A stretch of 64,000 nucleotides of DNA, from contig SKCR01025322.1 in NCBI GenBank assembly GCA_019454045.1, positions 62,001-126,000 of the forward strand, read 5' to 3'. This document shows positions 11,790 to 22,344 of the stretch, piece by piece. Under the pieces are notes generated by a model. The model made no database searches. It saw only the letters and a program-made list of their open reading frames with translations, and was not told the origin of the DNA. Position 1 is the first letter of the stretch. Each line of letters opens with the position of its first letter. Both the position numbers and the translations under genes were made by a program. Origin of the DNA: Zanthoxylum bungeanum. Its lineage: Eukaryota; Streptophyta; Magnoliopsida; Sapindales; Rutaceae.

Positions 11790-12141
11790 CCAGAACTTGT
11801 CAACATGACGTTCATCATTTTCTTTAACATTCGGTTTTTACGCTCAGCAATCCCGTTTTTTTGAGGAGAATAATGAGCAGTGGTTTCATGAATAATTCCG
11901 TGCACAGAAAAATATTCACCGAATGGTGAAACATATTTACCACCTCTATCACTCCTGATTCTTTTGATTTTCCTGCCAAGTTGATTCTCAATTCGTTCTT
12001 ATAGTTTACAAAGCTATCAATAGCTTCATCTTTGCTCCTCAGTAAATACACATAACAGAATCTTATGCTATCATCGATAAAAGTGACAAAGTATTTTTTA
12101 CCGCCTCTTGTTTGCACAATATTCATATCACAAACTGACAA
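11790..12141 (-). pseudogene. Copia integrase catalytic core, frameshifted
   Basis: The frame from 12141 reads KYFVTFIDDSIRFCYVYLL, including a core Asp. Near 11960 it slips out of frame. The expected continuation, with SDRGGKY, FSVHGIIHE and SPQKNGIAERKN, is readable in another frame down to about 11790. Both catalytic segments are recognisable but not in one frame. Confidence 0.8.
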
Positions 12142-12345
12142 GTTTTAAGGGTTCAGAACTGCGTTCTATGGAATGAAATGATGTTCTATGCATTTTTGCT
12201 TCAACACATGCCTCACACTTATGTTGGCTATCAATTTCAAATTTAGGTATAAGGTCCATGTTAATCAATTTACGCATTGTATCATAATTAACATGTCCTA
12301 GCCTCCCATGCCATACATTCTGTGACTCAATAATATAAGCAGAAG

Positions 12346-12720
12346 TTACAACTTATTAATAGCACGATTGACAGTCATTACATTGAGTTTGAAAAGGCCC
12401 TCCGTGAGGTATCCTTTTCCTACATACACATAATTCTTAGTCATTACAAACTTGTCAGGAATAAACACAAGCTTAAAACCAGCCTTGCTAAGGAGGGAGC
12501 CCGAGACCAAGTTCTTCTGAATATCTGGAACATGCAATACATTCTTCAATGTAAGCTCCTTTCCGGATTTCATCTTCAGAACCACTGTGCCTTGTCCAAC
12601 CACTCTAGAGGTAGATGAGTTTCCCATTATCAGATGATCGCCGCCATCGACCTTCTGATACAAGGAAAACAACTTGCTATCTGCACAGTTATGACGAGTA
12701 GCCCCAATGTCTACCCATCA
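12346..12720 (-). pseudogene. Copia protease/GAG-pre-integrase region
   Basis: The segment after gag contains [10 protein letters not shown] where the retropepsin family has D-S/T-G-A. The residue after the catalytic Asp is Ile, which should cripple the protease. Downstream blocks ([29 protein letters not shown]) are the usual sequence before integrase. The gag frame and this frame are not joined. Confidence 0.8.
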
Positions 12721-12804
12721 TTCTCTCGGATTCCACACAATTTGGCTTCAGTTACCACTGCTGATAGTTTCATCTCTGAGATCTCATCAGTCAGCTGCTC
12801 ATCT

Positions 12805-13629
12805 TCAATGACATTCATTTTTCTTTTTCTTGCCCTTGTCCTGAGACTTCTTGTTTCTGCAGTCATTTGACATATCACCGTTCTTTTCACAGTTGTAGTA
12901 TTTTCCCTTGAACTTATTATTCGCTTGGGAAGAATCAGCTCCACTGTTCTTTCTCTTCTTGCTACCTTTTACACCCTCGACGATATTGGTCTTAGACTCC
13001 ATAGTCTTGTAGCTGGCCTTTTCGAACTTCTTGTTGTCCTCTTCGATTCTCAATCGAACTCCAAAGTCTTCAAGGCTCATCTGCTTCTTTTTGTGTTTCA
13101 GATAACTCCTGAAGTCCTTCCATGATGGAGGCACCTTTTCAATTATGGTGGTAACTTGAAACGTCTCACAAAGTTTCATACTTTCATCCAATATTTCATG
13201 AATGATCAACTGCAGTTCACCCAACTGAGACATCACCGTCCTTGAATCTACCATATTGTAGTCCAGGTTCCTACCCACGACAAATTTCTTTTGTCCGACA
13301 TCCTCGATTTTGTATTTATTCTCGAGAGATTCCCCGAGAATCTTTGCAGAAGTCATGCCTTGGTATACATTGTACAAGGTATTGTCAAGACCACCCAAAA
13401 TGTAGTTCTTGCACAGGAAGTCTCTAGACAGCCATGTCTGTTCTCACAGTTCCTTGGCTGTTTCCGATTCACCCTCCACAGGACCCGGAGGATCTTTGAG
13501 GAAATTAGCCAACTGGAGAGTTGTCAGGTAGAACAGTATTTTGCTCTGCCACTGTTTGAAGTTTGCCCCACCAAACTTCTCCGGTTTTTCTCCATGAGAG
13601 ACCGGTACTGTGATGTTTCCGCTAGCCAT
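12805..13629 (-). pseudogene. Copia gag
   Basis: The ATG at 13629 is in the gag context (EKFGGANFKQWQSKILFYL). A TGA at 13444-13446 interrupts the frame, which then continues in phase to 12805 with the UBN2-type gag body (PPSWKDFRSYLKHKKK, EDFGVRLRIEE). The zinc knuckle reads YYNCEKNGDMSNDC: the first Cys is Tyr and the His is Asp, so metal binding is probably lost. A Lys-rich tail follows. Confidence 0.85.
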
Positions 13630-14250
13630 ATGTAACTGGAAAACAAACAAGGGTCAATAAGTCTACAAAAGATAAATTGCACAACGATCAACAAATGATA
13701 TTGTTTCAAGTGATATACCAAGTATCCACTTGTTGTTCTATTGGATAGTAGTATCAATAAACACAAGTCCTTGAATTCCCAACCAAGATTTCTTATGAAA
13801 AATAGATAAAGGAATATTCCTAGAGGACGATGAGGGTCTGGAGTAACCACTTAAGTCCCTGACCACTTAGGCTCTTATCGCCTTTTTGACAGAATATCCT
13901 TTAACCACTTTCTCAATAGAACCTGTTAGCAATTCAAACTCATTATTTCACTTTTAAATGTCACAATATAATATACGATATATGGAGATATATGTGTATA
14001 TGTAAAACAAGATTGGATGGAATTACTTGTGTAAAACTACACTTTAAATTCTCAACCAAGTATGTAACACACAATTAGTTTTCAACTTTATCACTATGTG
14101 TATGCTTGTGATAATTGAACAACCTAATAATAACTTGAATCTATACTACCAAGATTATTGTGTTCAGTATATGATTAACTAAGTTAATATTATTAATACT
14201 TGAATTAATCTAAATCTTTGCAGTTTATACAAATTTTAGGACTAATTCGT
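13630..14250 (-). other. Copia 5' leader, no gene
   Basis: Non-coding on both strands. The minus strand has pyrimidine-AG acceptor-like words (TTTTGTAG, TTTTCCAG) just before the gag ATG, suggesting a leader intron. A degenerate TTGGTAT-type word near 13717-13730 may be the remains of a primer site; this is weak. Confidence 0.35.
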
Positions 14251-14261
14251 TAATGTCGTGT

Positions 14262-14640
14262 TCGTATCTACGTTCGAACGAGACTGTCCAGTATGTGTAC
14301 GTTCGTGTGTTGCGTTCGAGCACGCGTTCGAACGAAGTGTTCCAGAGAGTTCACGTTCATGTAGCATTCGAGAACGCGTTCGAACGAAGTGTTCCAGAGA
14401 GTTCACGTTCGTACAGCGTTCGAGAACGCGTTCAAACGGAATAATTCCAAAGAGTTTGCATTCGAGTTGCGTTTAGGACGTGTTTGAACGAACTAAGTCA
14501 GAAGGTCTGCGTTCAATTTGCGTTTGAATACGCGTTCGAACGTTCTTATGCAGAAGGCTTGCGTTCGAGTGGCGTTTGAAGACGCGTTGGAACGTTCTCA
14601 CGAATTTTCAGATTTTTGCCTTTGCGTTCATCGGGTGTTT
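14262..14640. repeat. 52-54-bp tandem repeat with TTCGAACG core
   Basis: About six units run from roughly 14300 to 14610. Each contains GCGTTCGA...ACGCGTTCGAACG, followed by a GTTCCAGAGAGTTCACG-like tail. The second and third units are nearly identical over 50 bp and later units diverge. The core is a perfect 8-bp palindrome, TTCGAACG. Open frames across it (14253-14444, 14258-14476) are by-products of periodicity. It sits upstream of gag in the copia leader/LTR. Confidence 0.85.
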
Positions 14641-15172
14641 GAACGCCCTACGTATTTTTCATGCACAGACTGTATTTTTCCAGAACATTTTCTAATCTAA
14701 GCATGCGAATTACTATCTAAGAACACTAAATTGATAAGTTCTTAAGATTGTTGGTATATTGGTGTCATTAAACAGAAATCAATCATGCTTTAAACAATCA
14801 AAATCAGAAAAATGAAAGTAGATCTAGTCTAACATGCATAAACCCTAAAACCTTGATAACAAGAAAAACCTGATAAAATTGACGAAATGCAGTCCGAGTC
14901 TAGATAAATCTCTGTCCTTAAAAACTTATCAGCCATGTCTCGGTGCTCTACGGGTTTTGTGGCTAACGTTCTCCCAGGATAACCCGGATTCCTCTTGTTC
15001 AAGGGGCACTCCTTAACAAGATCTCGAACTTGGAAATGGAGGGAACTCTCTCTTTACTCAAAACGAAAATAATGAGACACATTGCTTTTTCTCAAATCTG
15101 GATGTAAGAATGGACTGCAACCCTCCTTATATAGACATGGAAGGGTGCCTTAAGGGCACCCTTTGGTTTGGG
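14641..15172 (-). other. Probable copia 5' LTR segment with TATA box
   Basis: On the minus strand TGTCTATATAAGGAGGG (TATA at 15125-15134) is followed by leader-like sequence with a GGAGGAACTC-type stretch and TGTCTCATTATTTT-like words. The arrangement is that of a copia LTR promoter. Limits are approximate because no matching 3' LTR is present. An imperfect palindrome (AGGGTGCC TTA AGGGCACCCT) lies at about 15142-15163. Confidence 0.4.
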
Positions 15173-15664
15173 GTGTAACCATTCCAAGGGTTATACCCCT
15201 ACCATGCAATAATTAAATATAAGAAAATATATTAATTATATGGGTGGGTCCCACATGTATAATAAAAATAAAAAATTGGAATTACTATTTGTACAGTGAA
15301 TCTCATATTTATAAATAGATGATTCATTTCATTATTTTCTTCATTCCATTCTCAACCAAATCCTTTGTATTCTAAGAGAGAAAAATATTGTTTCTTCTTA
15401 AGAATTTGTGAGAGGGTTGTAATTCTCTTATTCTAAGAGAGTGTGAGATTGTTCAGTCCTTGTGTTTAAAGAGAAGTTGTAAAATTCTTTCCACTATAGT
15501 GAAATCCTTCTACATTTGCTCGTAGATGTTTCCCTCATATTGAGAGTTTTACTACGTTAAATTTGTGTCTCATTATTTTATTTTATTGTTAATATTTATG
15601 GTAGACTAAGCCTCTTAATTATTATTATATTATTATATAGTAGGCAAAAATTCATGAACTAACA
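15173..15664 (+). mobile_element. Possible plus-strand solo LTR
   Basis: The region ends GAACTAACA at 15664 and has a plus-strand TATA (ATATTTATAAATAGA) at about 15307-15320. GAATTTGTGAGAGGG-type leader sequence and TGTGTCTCATTATTTTATT near the end are both common in plant copia LTRs. The left end and a target duplication could not be found. Confidence 0.3.
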
Positions 15665-15843
15665 ATTATTCTCAATTTCACTTTACATGCGTGCTAACTT
15701 CAGCCGACGACCTCCTTTTATAAAATTCACACATTGTACATTTTCATTATCTTGTTGAAGTAGTAGTTGTTGAAAATTCCCACTAGTAAATCCTCCATAA
15801 TTGATCCAAGCTGAAGGATAACAAAAAATGATTGTCTGTGTTG

Positions 15844-15897
<54 letters not shown>

Positions 15898-16108
15898 TTT
15901 TAAAAAAATAAATATTACTTCAACATAATAAATAATATTAATTATAATATTAAATTATATAAAGAATTTATATTATAGAAATTAAACACCACCTACCGTA
16001 GCCACGTTTTCTTGTGTTGGATTATGCGATGATAACAAATTAGATAATTGCGAGTCATACAAAGCAAAACAGGGATTTAAAATATTTGAAAAATTAAACT
16101 TGAGTTTT
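15665..16108. other. AT-rich intergenic sequence with (AT)24 microsatellite
   Basis: No coding sequence seen. A perfect (AT)24 run occupies 15847-15894. Confidence 0.7.
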
Positions 16109-16530
16109 TTAAGCTAAGAAATTTACCCCTGCATTTTCACTTGATGAAACCTTTTTCAACTTTTGTCGAAGTTTCTTAAATTTTGTTGATTGCTTCATTC
16201 GACAAGGTGGACGTCCTTTACTACGGCTTGCGACCGGATCATGTATGCTTGTGGTCTCATTCATTGGACAGTCCATATTATTTCTACAACTTCTTTGGCC
16301 AACAACAGTTGTTACTTTACTATCGTACCAAGGTTTCTTTGGCATATCTTCCTTTATTTCCATAATCCACTCCAAAAGATATTGATAACGTTTCTCATCA
16401 TCCACAACTACTTCTGCAACCTCAGAAAAAGTAGCACACAGTTTTTCATACCGCACATCCTCATTGTTGAATTCCCTGCATCATCACCCTACTATGGCAT
16501 CTCTTTACATCTTTCCTCCATCTTCGTAGG
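16109..16530 (-). pseudogene. FAR1/FRS-like pseudogene, C-terminal part
   Basis: The frame 16456-16109 carries the C-terminal hallmarks of FAR1-RELATED SEQUENCE proteins: RYEKLCATF, a helical segment, then DPVASRSKGRPPCRMKQS and a basic tail. Bases 16441-16530 encode the preceding ILRRWRKDVKRCHSRV block, with a frame disruption near 16460. The reading continues on the far side of the hAT element: 30843 joins 16530 once one copy of the 8-bp duplication is removed. FRS proteins are domesticated MULE transposases acting as nuclear transcription factors; an actual MULE transposase is the alternative. The stops and insertions make it dead. Confidence 0.8.
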
Positions 16531-16599
16531 CAATGGTGGAGCCAGGGATTCAACACAGGACGGGCTAAGTTAAAAAAAGTTCAACAAAAAATAAGTACC

Positions 16600-16822
16600 A
16601 AAATTTTGAACTTCATTGATATAACTTTCATATGTTGAAAACGTTGGATGATTACCTCATTATCAATATTACAAAAAATATCATTTTATATGTATACTAC
16701 TAGACTATCATTCAACCATTGATCTCTCATCCAATTTCGCAATCGATTTTTCACAAAATGCATAGTTGAAAATATATTTTCCACTGTAGCTGTGGCAACC
16801 GGTAATATCAATGCTAATATCA
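16600..16822 (-). pseudogene. hAT transposase dimerisation-domain remnant
   Basis: The minus strand encodes LPVATATVENIFSTM followed by VKNRLRNWMRDQWLND, the C-terminal hAT dimerisation motif of the TTF-type/ZMYM1-like plant transposases. A stop (TAA) interrupts shortly after, and a recognisable tail (IDNEVIIQRFQ) follows. The upstream residues (FPLVYLL) lie across the CACTA insertion at about 30344-30375, showing the CACTA landed in this coding sequence. Confidence 0.8.
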
Positions 16823-16847
16823 CACTACAAAAATTATACCCTTTAGC

Positions 16848-17225
16848 GTCGAAAATAATCGACGCAAAAATCCACAGTTTCGACGCAAAAGTGAATTAGC
16901 GCGTCGAATTAATTAGACGCAAAAATTGGACGCCGAAATATTGACGAGAATAATATTTAGCGTCGAAACAAAGATATTTGACCCTAAAAACTATATTTTG
17001 CGTCCAATTTAATTCGACGCTAAATTAAATTTTCTGATGCTATAAGTCTGATTTTGCGACGAAATAATTCGACGCTAAAAGTTAGACTTTTAGCGTCATT
17101 TCGTTTCGACGCTAAAGTATATTAAAAAAATAATATTTGTATACTTACAGCGGCGATTTTTTAACTATTATCGTCAAAATGTTGGACGCCAAAAACACAT
17201 TTAGCGTCGACTAGTTCGACGAAAA
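16848..17225. repeat. CACTA 1 left subterminal repeats
   Basis: About a dozen copies of TTTAGCGTCGAA or its complement TTCGACGCTAAA in both orientations, with 10-30 bp spacing. In En/Spm such arrays bind the accessory transposon protein (established for the family). Confidence 0.9.
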
Positions 17226-17429
17226 TAGTTAAAAAATATTTTTTTAAAAAAATTATTAATTTACTTATTTTTGGTCTAAAATAATTAATTTAATTGAAAA
17301 AAAATTTCTGATTAATAACATAATTACAAAATATTATAATAATTATTATATTGAATTTGTTTTAGAAAAAAAGATATATTATATTAAAACTATTTGTTCA
17401 AAATATTTATACAAATGGATATAAAATTT
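17226..17429. other. AT-rich spacer in CACTA 1
   Basis: No coding sequence seen. This is the presumed 3' untranslated region of the gene ending near 17430. Confidence 0.5.
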
Positions 17430-17575
17430 ATTGTTACTGTGATGGAGGGACGCTTCGAACCCGATGCACCCTAACTGAGTGTGAGGCCTCCAACATTGGC
17501 GGAAAGCCAGCATTTGCTGTTCGAACTGCTCCATTCTTCTCGTGGTCCACCTGACTGTTGTAGCACCTCCTGGGT
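17430..17575 (-). pseudogene. 3' end of the CACTA 1 accessory gene
   Basis: On the minus strand, from 17575 downward, a frame reading MEQFEQQMLAFRQ is a plausible continuation of the coiled-coil protein encoded at 22722-24089. It is separated from that part by CACTA 2. Which frame continues after the junction is ambiguous because the duplication is imperfect. Confidence 0.45.
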
Positions 17576-17589
17576 TTACACTACAAGAA

Positions 17590-17905
17590 AAAAGGCCTTT
17601 ACTGACACTAAGGTTAGTGACACTAGGCTAAAAGTGTCAGAAACGACGTGTAAATGGGCCTATTTCCGTGTTTTTCACTTAAATATCAATAATTACTGAC
17701 ACTATGGTATCAGCGATTTTAGTGTCAGTAATTACTATTACAATAGTATCAGTAAGAAATAAAAAAAAAAAAAAACGCGTAGTCGTCTGGAGTCGAACCA
17801 ACACCTCGCGGAAGTGAGTGACGTTTTTCGCATATATTACTGACACTAGAGTATCAGTAAATTTAGTGTCAGTAATTAATGATACCTTAGTATCAGTAAA
17901 AAAAT
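17590..17905. repeat. CACTA 2 left subterminal repeats
   Basis: Repeated TTACTGACACTA and AGTATCAGTAA words in both orientations, interspersed with A-rich spacers. Confidence 0.85.
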
Positions 17906-18362
17906 TAAAAAAAAAATTATTTCCTTAAGTCTGCTGGGACTCGAAATTGTAACCATTGATATAAATTTTTTTTTTATGTAAGGCTTTACCACTGGGCCAA
18001 ATCGTGACTTTTGTTCTATTGTGTTAGGTTATTTTACTTATTTTGTTAATCCCTTCCCACATATTCATAAAATTTCAATTTTGGCTCTGTCCTAACCCTA
18101 ATCTCCGAAATTGATTTCATCACTCTCTTCTCTGCTCTTAGCCTCTCACGATCACAAGTCATGACTATCATCACTCATCACTCATCATCGGTCTTCTCTG
18201 GTTGCTTCACAGTCTGCTCTCGGTCTCTCATCTCAGCTTCAGGTGCCTCGATTGCTTGCTCTCAGAAGTTGGATCTCAGTCTCTCATCTTAGGTGCCTTG
18301 GTAATTCTTATCTCTTGCCACCCCTCTTCCAGATATTGCTCTTTAATGTCACTTGCTCTTTA
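17906..18362 (+). promoter_or_regulatory. 5' region of the gene-capture segment
   Basis: No TE coding sequence. From about 18080 to 18360 the sequence is CT-rich (TCTCTTCTCTGCTC, CATCACTCATCATCG), like a plant 5' untranslated leader, and leads directly into the CSN7-like exon. The open frame beginning at 18243 is mostly leader joined to that exon. Whether a promoter was captured along with the exon is an inference. Confidence 0.35.
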
Positions 18363-18491
18363 ATCGATCAGTTTGTGAAGCAAGCTTCGAATCAGAAAGG
18401 TGCAGCACTCGGCTCCGTCATCGTCGAAGCCACTTTGCAGCCCTCGCTCTTTGCTTTCTCTGAGATTCTTGTTGTTCCCAATATTGCCGAG
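18363..18491 (+). pseudogene. CSN7: Captured exon of COP9 signalosome subunit 7
   Basis: The exon encodes IDQFVKQASNQKGAA and then EATLQPSLFAFSEIL, VVPNIAE, which match the N-terminal part of plant CSN7 (FUS5), a PCI-domain subunit of the COP9 signalosome that deneddylates cullins. It ends GAG followed by GTAACT, a plausible splice donor kept from the donor gene. Nothing of the later CSN7 exons is present: the next exon downstream is PEX14. It is an isolated fragment captured by the CACTA. The exon itself is open, with no frameshift. Confidence 0.85.
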
Positions 18492-18923
18492 GTAACTGAA
18501 ATTTGTTTTTTTAGGGTTTATACTCATAGTTTCTTTATTATGTTCCTATTTTTTTTTTTTTTTCTTGTATTGGTCGAGTTAGAGATTAAATTATGTGTCA
18601 AAAAAAGTTTACCTTCTGTTTGGTTGCTGAGAAAATGGAGGAAAAAAGATTTGGAAATGAAATTACGGTCATTTTGTGGCTTATGTTCTTTGTCTTGATC
18701 AGAGTTCATGTTCAATCAATGATATTTATTGTATAATTCATTTTGATTTTTTTTTTGGGTGGTGATATTTGTAGCATTAGTTATTTGAAAGATTTAAGCA
18801 TTGAAGGGATAATTTTATAGTAGAAAGGGGTATGAGAGTTGGGAATGCATTATCATGAATCTGAATTTTCGCTTCTATTATTGAGGAATGCATCAAAACT
18901 TGGTTTTGAAAATTATTTTCTCA
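18492..18923 (+). other. Intron-like spacer between CSN7 and PEX14 fragments
   Basis: T-rich, beginning with a GTAACT donor and ending with TTTTCTCAG before the next exon. It carries TTTATTATGTTCC and long T runs. No coding sequence. Confidence 0.5.
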
Positions 18924-19859
18924 GAGCTTGGGTAGAAAATGGATGAGAATGGCCAAAATTCTGGACCATTGCGGGAGGAGAGCTAGTGCAAATGGCTACT
19001 AAGTTTCTGTCGAATGCAACAGTTAGAAACTCTCCAGTCATCCATAGGCGAAGCGAATGTTTCTTGAGAATATGGGCCTTAGGAAAGACGAGATAGATGA
19101 AGCCTTTCGTCGTGTTCCTGTAAGCACATTGTTTCTCTTGATTTTCAAATATTTTTCTATTCAACTCAATTACTCGAATGATCATTTTTGGATGAGTTCT
19201 ATCTTTCTCTTATATTCTTTTGCATACAAATGCAGGATCCGCCTTCAAATATAACAACGGAGCAGAATATTACCCCAATTCAACGTAAGTTTTTAACATT
19301 TTCCATCCCTTAAGAGGTCTTTAATGCAGCATTCATATCCCAGATGTTGAAATTGATAATTGCTTTACTGCCATCACATTTGGAATATCATTGCATGTTG
19401 GCCCATAATCTAAAATAGATGAACAGTCAAAGGCAGTCAGAAAGGTTCGACCACAAGTGACAGCACTAGCAACATCTCCACCATCTCGGTTTTACTGGAC
19501 ACATGCTTTTGTTTTTGTGGGTTTTCTTGCCGTTTCTTGTGCTGGGACAACTAATTTTTTGAAGGTACTTGAAAAACTTTTGTACACCAGGTCATAAAGT
19601 TAGATGCCTTGTAGTTTTTATTGTCCAGTAGTATTATTATGGCTTTACCATTCATTTATGTATGCCTCGTTTAGAACGTTATTTTGCCAAGGTTGAAGTC
19701 TTGGATTCGGAAGGCTGTTTTAGAATAACATGTTGTCTCTGCAAAGAAATCAAAACCAAGCCTGCTCGAAGAAGTTACAGCTGCCGCCAAGTCAGCCAGC
19801 ACTGCAGCTGCTGATGCAGCAAAAGCAAGCATGGAGATTTTGAACACAAAAAACAAAGG
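18924..19859 (+). pseudogene. PEX14: Captured multi-exon fragment of peroxin PEX14
   Basis: PEX14 is the peroxisomal-membrane docking protein for PEX5/PEX7 cargo receptors. Four exons with spliceable borders are readable. Exon 1 (18924-19119) holds the N-terminal receptor-binding domain: ELVQMATKFLSNATVRNSP, VIHRRS, then FLENMGLRKDEIDEAFRRVP, ending at GTAAGC. Exon 2 (19236-19284) reads DPPSNITTEQNITPIQ. Exon 3 (about 19430-19564) has the membrane segment after RFYWTHAF. Exon 4 (19675-19859) begins ILPRLKSWIRK and ends in an Ala/Lys-rich coiled-coil start. Exon 1 has a 1-base loss near 18978 and an extra GAATG near 19055; exon 4 has a TAA near 19727. Introns are retained, so the capture was at DNA level. 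Confidence 0.9.
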
Positions 19860-20141
19860 TGGTCTTATTTGGATTTGCTTTTTTCCGTAATTTAACATAT
19901 CTAGAAATGGTCGGTTGTCACATTGTTTAATAACACATAACTGTTGGTCGGTTACTCGTTTTTTTACAAGTTCTATTCTGCCTATTTTTTGCTGGCTCTT
20001 TCATAACTTCATATGTACACATGTTATGAACATATGTTGTTCAAGTTTATTGTTGCATGACCAACTGCATTACAGTGTCTGTTTTACAGATTTTGCAGGA
20101 AAAGAGAGAGAGAGACAGATTATTTATAGAGTAATTGATAT

Positions 20142-20474
20142 ACAGATTACACCCATATGGAAACCTATCTGGGTGTACCGTTAAGGGATATTATGCTTGT
20201 CCACTTTGTGGGATAGGAAATATTTGTTAGTTCGTCATTTATTAGATGTGATGCACATTGAAAAAAATGTGTGTGAAAACATCTATGGTACAATACTTCA
20301 TCAAGCAGGCAAGACAAAGGATGGGATTAATGCTAGAAAAGATCTTGATCACCTCAAGGTTAGGGAAAAACTAGTGCCTGACACAAATAGCAATGTCCTA
20401 CCTCCAGCACCATACACTTTGAGTAAAAAAGAGAAGAAAATGTTTTGTGAAACCTTGCAATGGTATCAAAGTTC
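20142..20474 (+). pseudogene. TNP2-type transposase remnant of CACTA 2
   Basis: The frame from 20197 reads RHLLDVMHIEKNVCENIYGT, then GKTKDGINARKDL and LPPAPYTLSKKEKKMF, the block shared by all plant CACTA TNP2 proteins. The same block occurs in CACTA 1 at 27820-27600. Just upstream, VKGYYACPLCG-like sequence is out of frame and joined by a deletion. About 90 per cent of the usual protein is missing, so the element depends on a partner for movement. Confidence 0.85.
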
Positions 20475-20541
20475 CAAATGGGTACTCTTCCATTCTAATA
20501 ATAAGAGTGTATCAATCTTTACATTCTAATAATAAGAGCGG

Positions 20542-20946
20542 TAGTGTGACTTGGGTATCTGTGAAGGTACAAAGTTATGATATATATATATATTTTTGTG
20601 ATATGCAACAATGAGAATATTTAGAATATGTCTAAATGAACTAATATTGATATGATAATTCTTTTTTATAGTGTCCAATGCAGCCTGGAAGTTTTGAATG
20701 CGGTTATTATGTGATGAAATACATGCAGCAAATTGTAACAAATGTGAACATTCTAAAAGACAATGTAAGTTAACAATAGTTAAGTTTTATCACTAGTCAA
20801 TTAAGATATCTTACTGTTTAAAATTCTAACTTATAAATATTTTAAAGTTCAAGGGGATTAATGAGTACACTCTGGAAGATATAACGCAACTCCGTGATGA
20901 TTGGGCAATATATGTTGCACATATAATCACACAGTATAATGAAGAG
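20542..20946 (+). pseudogene. Ulp1-like (C48) cysteine peptidase fragment
   Basis: Three exon-like blocks with splice borders: VTWVSVK (20545-20568), then 20672-20764 with CPMQPGSFECGYYVMKYMQ, then 20848-20946 with EYTLEDITQLRDDWA. The middle block has the catalytic Cys region of SUMO-protease-like C48 peptidases (Q...FECGYYVMKYM). The catalytic His and Asp exons are absent. Many plant CACTA and MULE elements carry such domains, so this may be an element gene rather than a captured host gene. It is the C-terminal part only. Confidence 0.8.
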
Positions 20947-21718
20947 GTAATTACAAGGACATGTTTTACAGAGGTGATTATTACTTCCTATTTTTTCACT
21001 TTAATTCATGACATATTGGGAAATCTTCTATTCTTGCAGAATACAAATGACAAGGACAACATAGCTATTGTTCGTTGAGTTAATGAAGTAGTATGGTATT
21101 TCTCTTTTCTGTAAATTAATACATTCTTGTTTCTACTTTTAGCTTAGAATTTTTTCCCCAGATTTTTTACTTCAGTGAAAGCAATATGTCTCGATGGGTT
21201 TAATTTGGTGGGTTAATTTGTTTTATTTGTGAGTTTTGCTAGTGGGTAAGATTGCTTTGAGACTTGAAAGTTAAAACAATCATGATGTAAAATATTCTAT
21301 TAACAGTGTCTCGATGTTCTCTATGTCAGACATGAACTTGGAGATAGTTTTTTACCTGATGAAGTTTTGCCATGTTCTGATTGATACTTGTTGAAACCTT
21401 TGGGGGATATGGCACCTGTCATCTGATGTGCTTTGAGGTGCAGCATGAATGCTATGGAAGCAGTATTTGATATATTGAGATCTAACATGTTTATCTCATC
21501 TATTTTTATGGCAATTACCTGGAATGTTACATTCTAGTACATTTTGAGCTTTGAACTTTTAGTTTCCAGGAATTCCATAATGAACAACTATCTTGTCATC
21601 TTGATTTGCTTCCTGCATTTGGAAACAGTATTAGATCATGTCATCTGATAAACTTCATCTGGTTCATGAGATCCTTTTATTTCAGTTTTATGTCCGTCTA
21701 TATATATATATGTGTGTG

Positions 21719-21764
<46 letters not shown>

Positions 21765-22300
21765 GATTTGTTTGTTTTGGTGATTATGTAGCGGTATGAA
21801 AGATACAACTTGTTATTATGGATGCCATTTGGTTTTTTATATGCATGCTCTTAGGTGTTGGTATGGTTATTGTCAATAAGTGCTTTATGTGACAAAAATT
21901 AGATTAGGGTTATATTTTGTATTTTATTTGGATGTATTTAATGTTTTTATTTATGAAGATATCGATTTTTTTTGGAAGTCCATCTAATTCTTAACATTTG
22001 GTTTATAATTTCAGATTTTGTGCCAGATATCATATTGTTGGGGGATTGTTGCAGGCTTCTCAACAAGTATCATGAATTTTGGTGGGGGCATGACATTTTG
22101 ATGGGACTTTAAGAGTAGTTTTTGAAATATATATGTTAATTTAAGATTGTCTATGGAGTTTTTGTATTCATCATGTGATACTGTTGAATTGATTAATACG
22201 ATTAATCTATTATATTGCGAATTTTATATAAATGTAATTTTTTAGTTTTTTATTTCATTGAGTTGGTATATATATATATATATATATATATATTTTATGA
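20947..22300. other. Non-coding right half of CACTA 2 with microsatellites
   Basis: No domain found. Contains (TA)n/(GT)n at 21699-21760 and (TA)n at 22267-22293. The last short exon-like tail after the Ulp1 block (about 21041-21078) ends in TGA. Confidence 0.6.
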
Positions 22301-22344
22301 TTAATTTAATTACAAAAAATAAGAAATATAATTGTGAAATAATA

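Larger units (their letters stand above)
9111..15170 (-). mobile_element. Decayed Ty1/copia retrotransposon
   Basis: The minus-strand order gag, protease, integrase, RT, RNase H is diagnostic of copia. Gag starts at 13629 and RNase H ends at 9772. The 5' side (13630 to about 15170) holds leader and probable LTR sequence with a minus-strand TATA near 15125-15134. The 3' side (9111-9771) is non-coding and stops against the TGTAGACAC LTR end at 9110, so no 3' LTR is recognised. Several stops and frameshifts make it non-autonomous. The outer limits are approximate. Confidence 0.8.

Noticed and set aside
18243..18698. 151-codon open frame as a gene
   Set aside because: Only the middle (18363-18491) matches a protein (CSN7). 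The start is leader sequence and the end runs into an intron after a GTAACT donor.
18924..19859. Functional PEX14 gene
   Set aside because: No start exon or C-terminal exons, two frame lesions in the first exon and a stop in the last; located inside a CACTA.
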